Source: Xanthobacteraceae bacterium (GTDB lineage Bacteria > Pseudomonadota > Alphaproteobacteria > Rhizobiales > Xanthobacteraceae). Taken from it: a stretch of 6,897 nucleotides of DNA. The notes under the pieces are model-generated. The model was not told the DNA's origin. It saw only the letters and a list, made by a program, of their open reading frames with translations, and ran no database searches. Made by a program: the position numbers and the translations under genes. How positions within the stretch are numbered: position 1 is the first letter of the stretch; the number at the start of each line of letters is the position of its first letter. This document shows positions 6,060 through 6,897 of this stretch, piece by piece. The stretch spans positions 1 to 6,897 of the forward strand of contig JASHRR010001156.1 in the NCBI GenBank assembly GCA_030037185.1, written 5' to 3'.

Positions 6060-6897
6060 TCACGTCACTGCCAGCACACCCGCCAGGCGTTCGGCGTGAC
6101 CGGTGGCGCCGATCGCCCGATAGAGGTCCAGTGCTTGGCGCAACGCACGATCCGACGCCGCCGCGTCGCCAACGGCGCCCGCGAAGCGACCGCGGAGTTC
6201 CAGAATGCGGGGCAATAACGAGTGGCCTTCGATCGAGGCGACCAACTCCTCCGCTCGGTCGAGGGCAGCCTCGATCTCCGCTCGCGGCACCTGTGGTTCC
6301 ACCCCCAGCAACACTTGAGCTAGCGCGATCTGCGCGTGCGCTTCGAAATAGTAGCATCCACCCGCGCGTCCGAGATCGATGCCCTCACGCGCCGCTGCCA
6401 GGGCCTCGGTCCGTTCGCCCAGCGCGAGGTGCGCTTCCGCGAGCATGGCGAGAATCTGAGGGACAAGGGCAGCTAGTGTACCTCGATCACGCGCGATGGC
6501 GGCGCTAGTATGGAGTGATTCGCGTGCCCTGGTCGGTTGCCCTTCGGTTAAATAGGCGTTGCCGAAGGAAAAGTGTGCCAGGCTTCGGCACAAGTCGTTG
6601 TCGATCTGCTCCGCGACTTCGAGACACCGGCTGCTACGATCCAGAACTGGCCCAGGACCACCGCGTGTGTAAGCGAGCCAGGTCGAGACGTGAAGCGACC
6701 AATTCAGAACCTCGAAATCTCCCGGCACGTCGGCGATACGTATGGCCTCCTGGGCTTGACTTTCGGCCTCTTTCAATCGACCGAGATACATGAGGCCAAA
6801 CGTGCGGGCCGCAAGGGCGGCCGCGCGCGGGCTATAGCCGGTAATGGCCTTGCCCATGGAACTGTCCGATCCGACTTCGGCGAGGACGCGTTCCGAC
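6060..6897 (-). CDS. TPR-repeat C-terminal region of a large, probably regulatory protein (5' partial)
   Basis: The frame is open to the right edge, and 278 residues are visible before TGA at 6060-6062. The internal ATG at 6857 is not required as a start, because 13 more codons continue upstream to the edge. The sequence is almost wholly helix-turn-helix TPR-type pairs with A-LG-EA spacing: about residues 25-57, 105-135, 145-178, 185-222 and 230-265. The last unit, ALDLYRAIGATGHAERL, resembles the C-termini of AAA/NACHT-type ATPases with TPRs, adenylate-cyclase-linked ATPases and some LuxR-type regulators (family knowledge). An N-terminal signalling or nucleotide-binding domain outside the window is therefore expected but not seen. 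It converges on the oxidoreductase with 44 nt between stops, so it is probably a separate transcription unit. It could be a regulator of the neighbouring cluster or an unrelated boundary gene. Confidence 0.8.
   Translation of the reverse strand, partial: SERVLAEVGSDSSMGKAITGYSPRAAALAARTFGLMYLGRLKEAESQAQEAIRIADVPGDFEVLNWSLHVSTWLAYTRGGPGPVLDRSSRCLEVAEQIDNDLCRSLAHFSFGNAYLTEGQPTRARESLHTSAAIARDRGTLAALVPQILAMLAEAHLALGERTEALAAAREGIDLGRAGGCYYFEAHAQIALAQVLLGVEPQVPRAEIEAALDRAEELVASIEGHSLLPRILELRGRFAGAVGDAAASDRALRQALDLYRAIGATGHAERLAGVLAVT

Noticed and set aside
5975..6508. Forward open frame of 177 codons across the convergent junction
   Set aside because: It overlaps the oxidoreductase end and runs antisense to the TPR gene. 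The translation is Pro/Arg-rich low complexity, unlike a folded protein.

Overview
This is a compact, GC-rich bacterial stretch with mostly Shine-Dalgarno-led genes and short gaps. A proteobacterium or similar high-GC soil bacterium is plausible, but nothing here fixes the taxon: there is no rRNA or other marker. Four genes point right and one points left.

Layout. Bases 1-104 hold the last 33 codons of an unrecognised gene. After 27 nt comes a polyprenyl (geranylgeranyl-type) diphosphate synthase (132-1166). An 85-nt gap with an imperfect inverted repeat leads to a very large gene (1252-4878, 1208 aa). Its first two thirds are two tandem, diverged copies of the acetoacetate decarboxylase (ADC) fold. 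Its last third (about 410 aa) resembles nothing I recognise. After another short gap comes a saccharopine-dehydrogenase-like NAD(P)-binding oxidoreductase (about 4951-6015), whose 5' end has no normal start codon. The left-pointing gene (6060-6897) is the C-terminal TPR part of a larger protein that runs off the window and converges on the oxidoreductase across 44 nt.

How they may work together. The four right-pointing genes have gaps of 27, 85 and 72 nt with no obvious rho-independent terminator, so they may be one transcription unit. A prenyl diphosphate synthase, a Schiff-base-type ADC-fold protein and a pyridine-nucleotide oxidoreductase together suggest a small specialised-metabolism locus that makes and modifies an isoprenoid or prenylated product. 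That is inference from co-location.

Most notable points. In ADC copy 1 the Schiff-base lysine is kept (Lys144) but its partner lysine is Val. In copy 2 the catalytic lysine position is Ser, which suggests one active and one degenerate domain in a single chain. The C-terminal extension is unrecognised and contains low-GC patches. The oxidoreductase Rossmann motif lies upstream of the first in-frame ATG, so routine gene calling would remove the cofactor-binding site.
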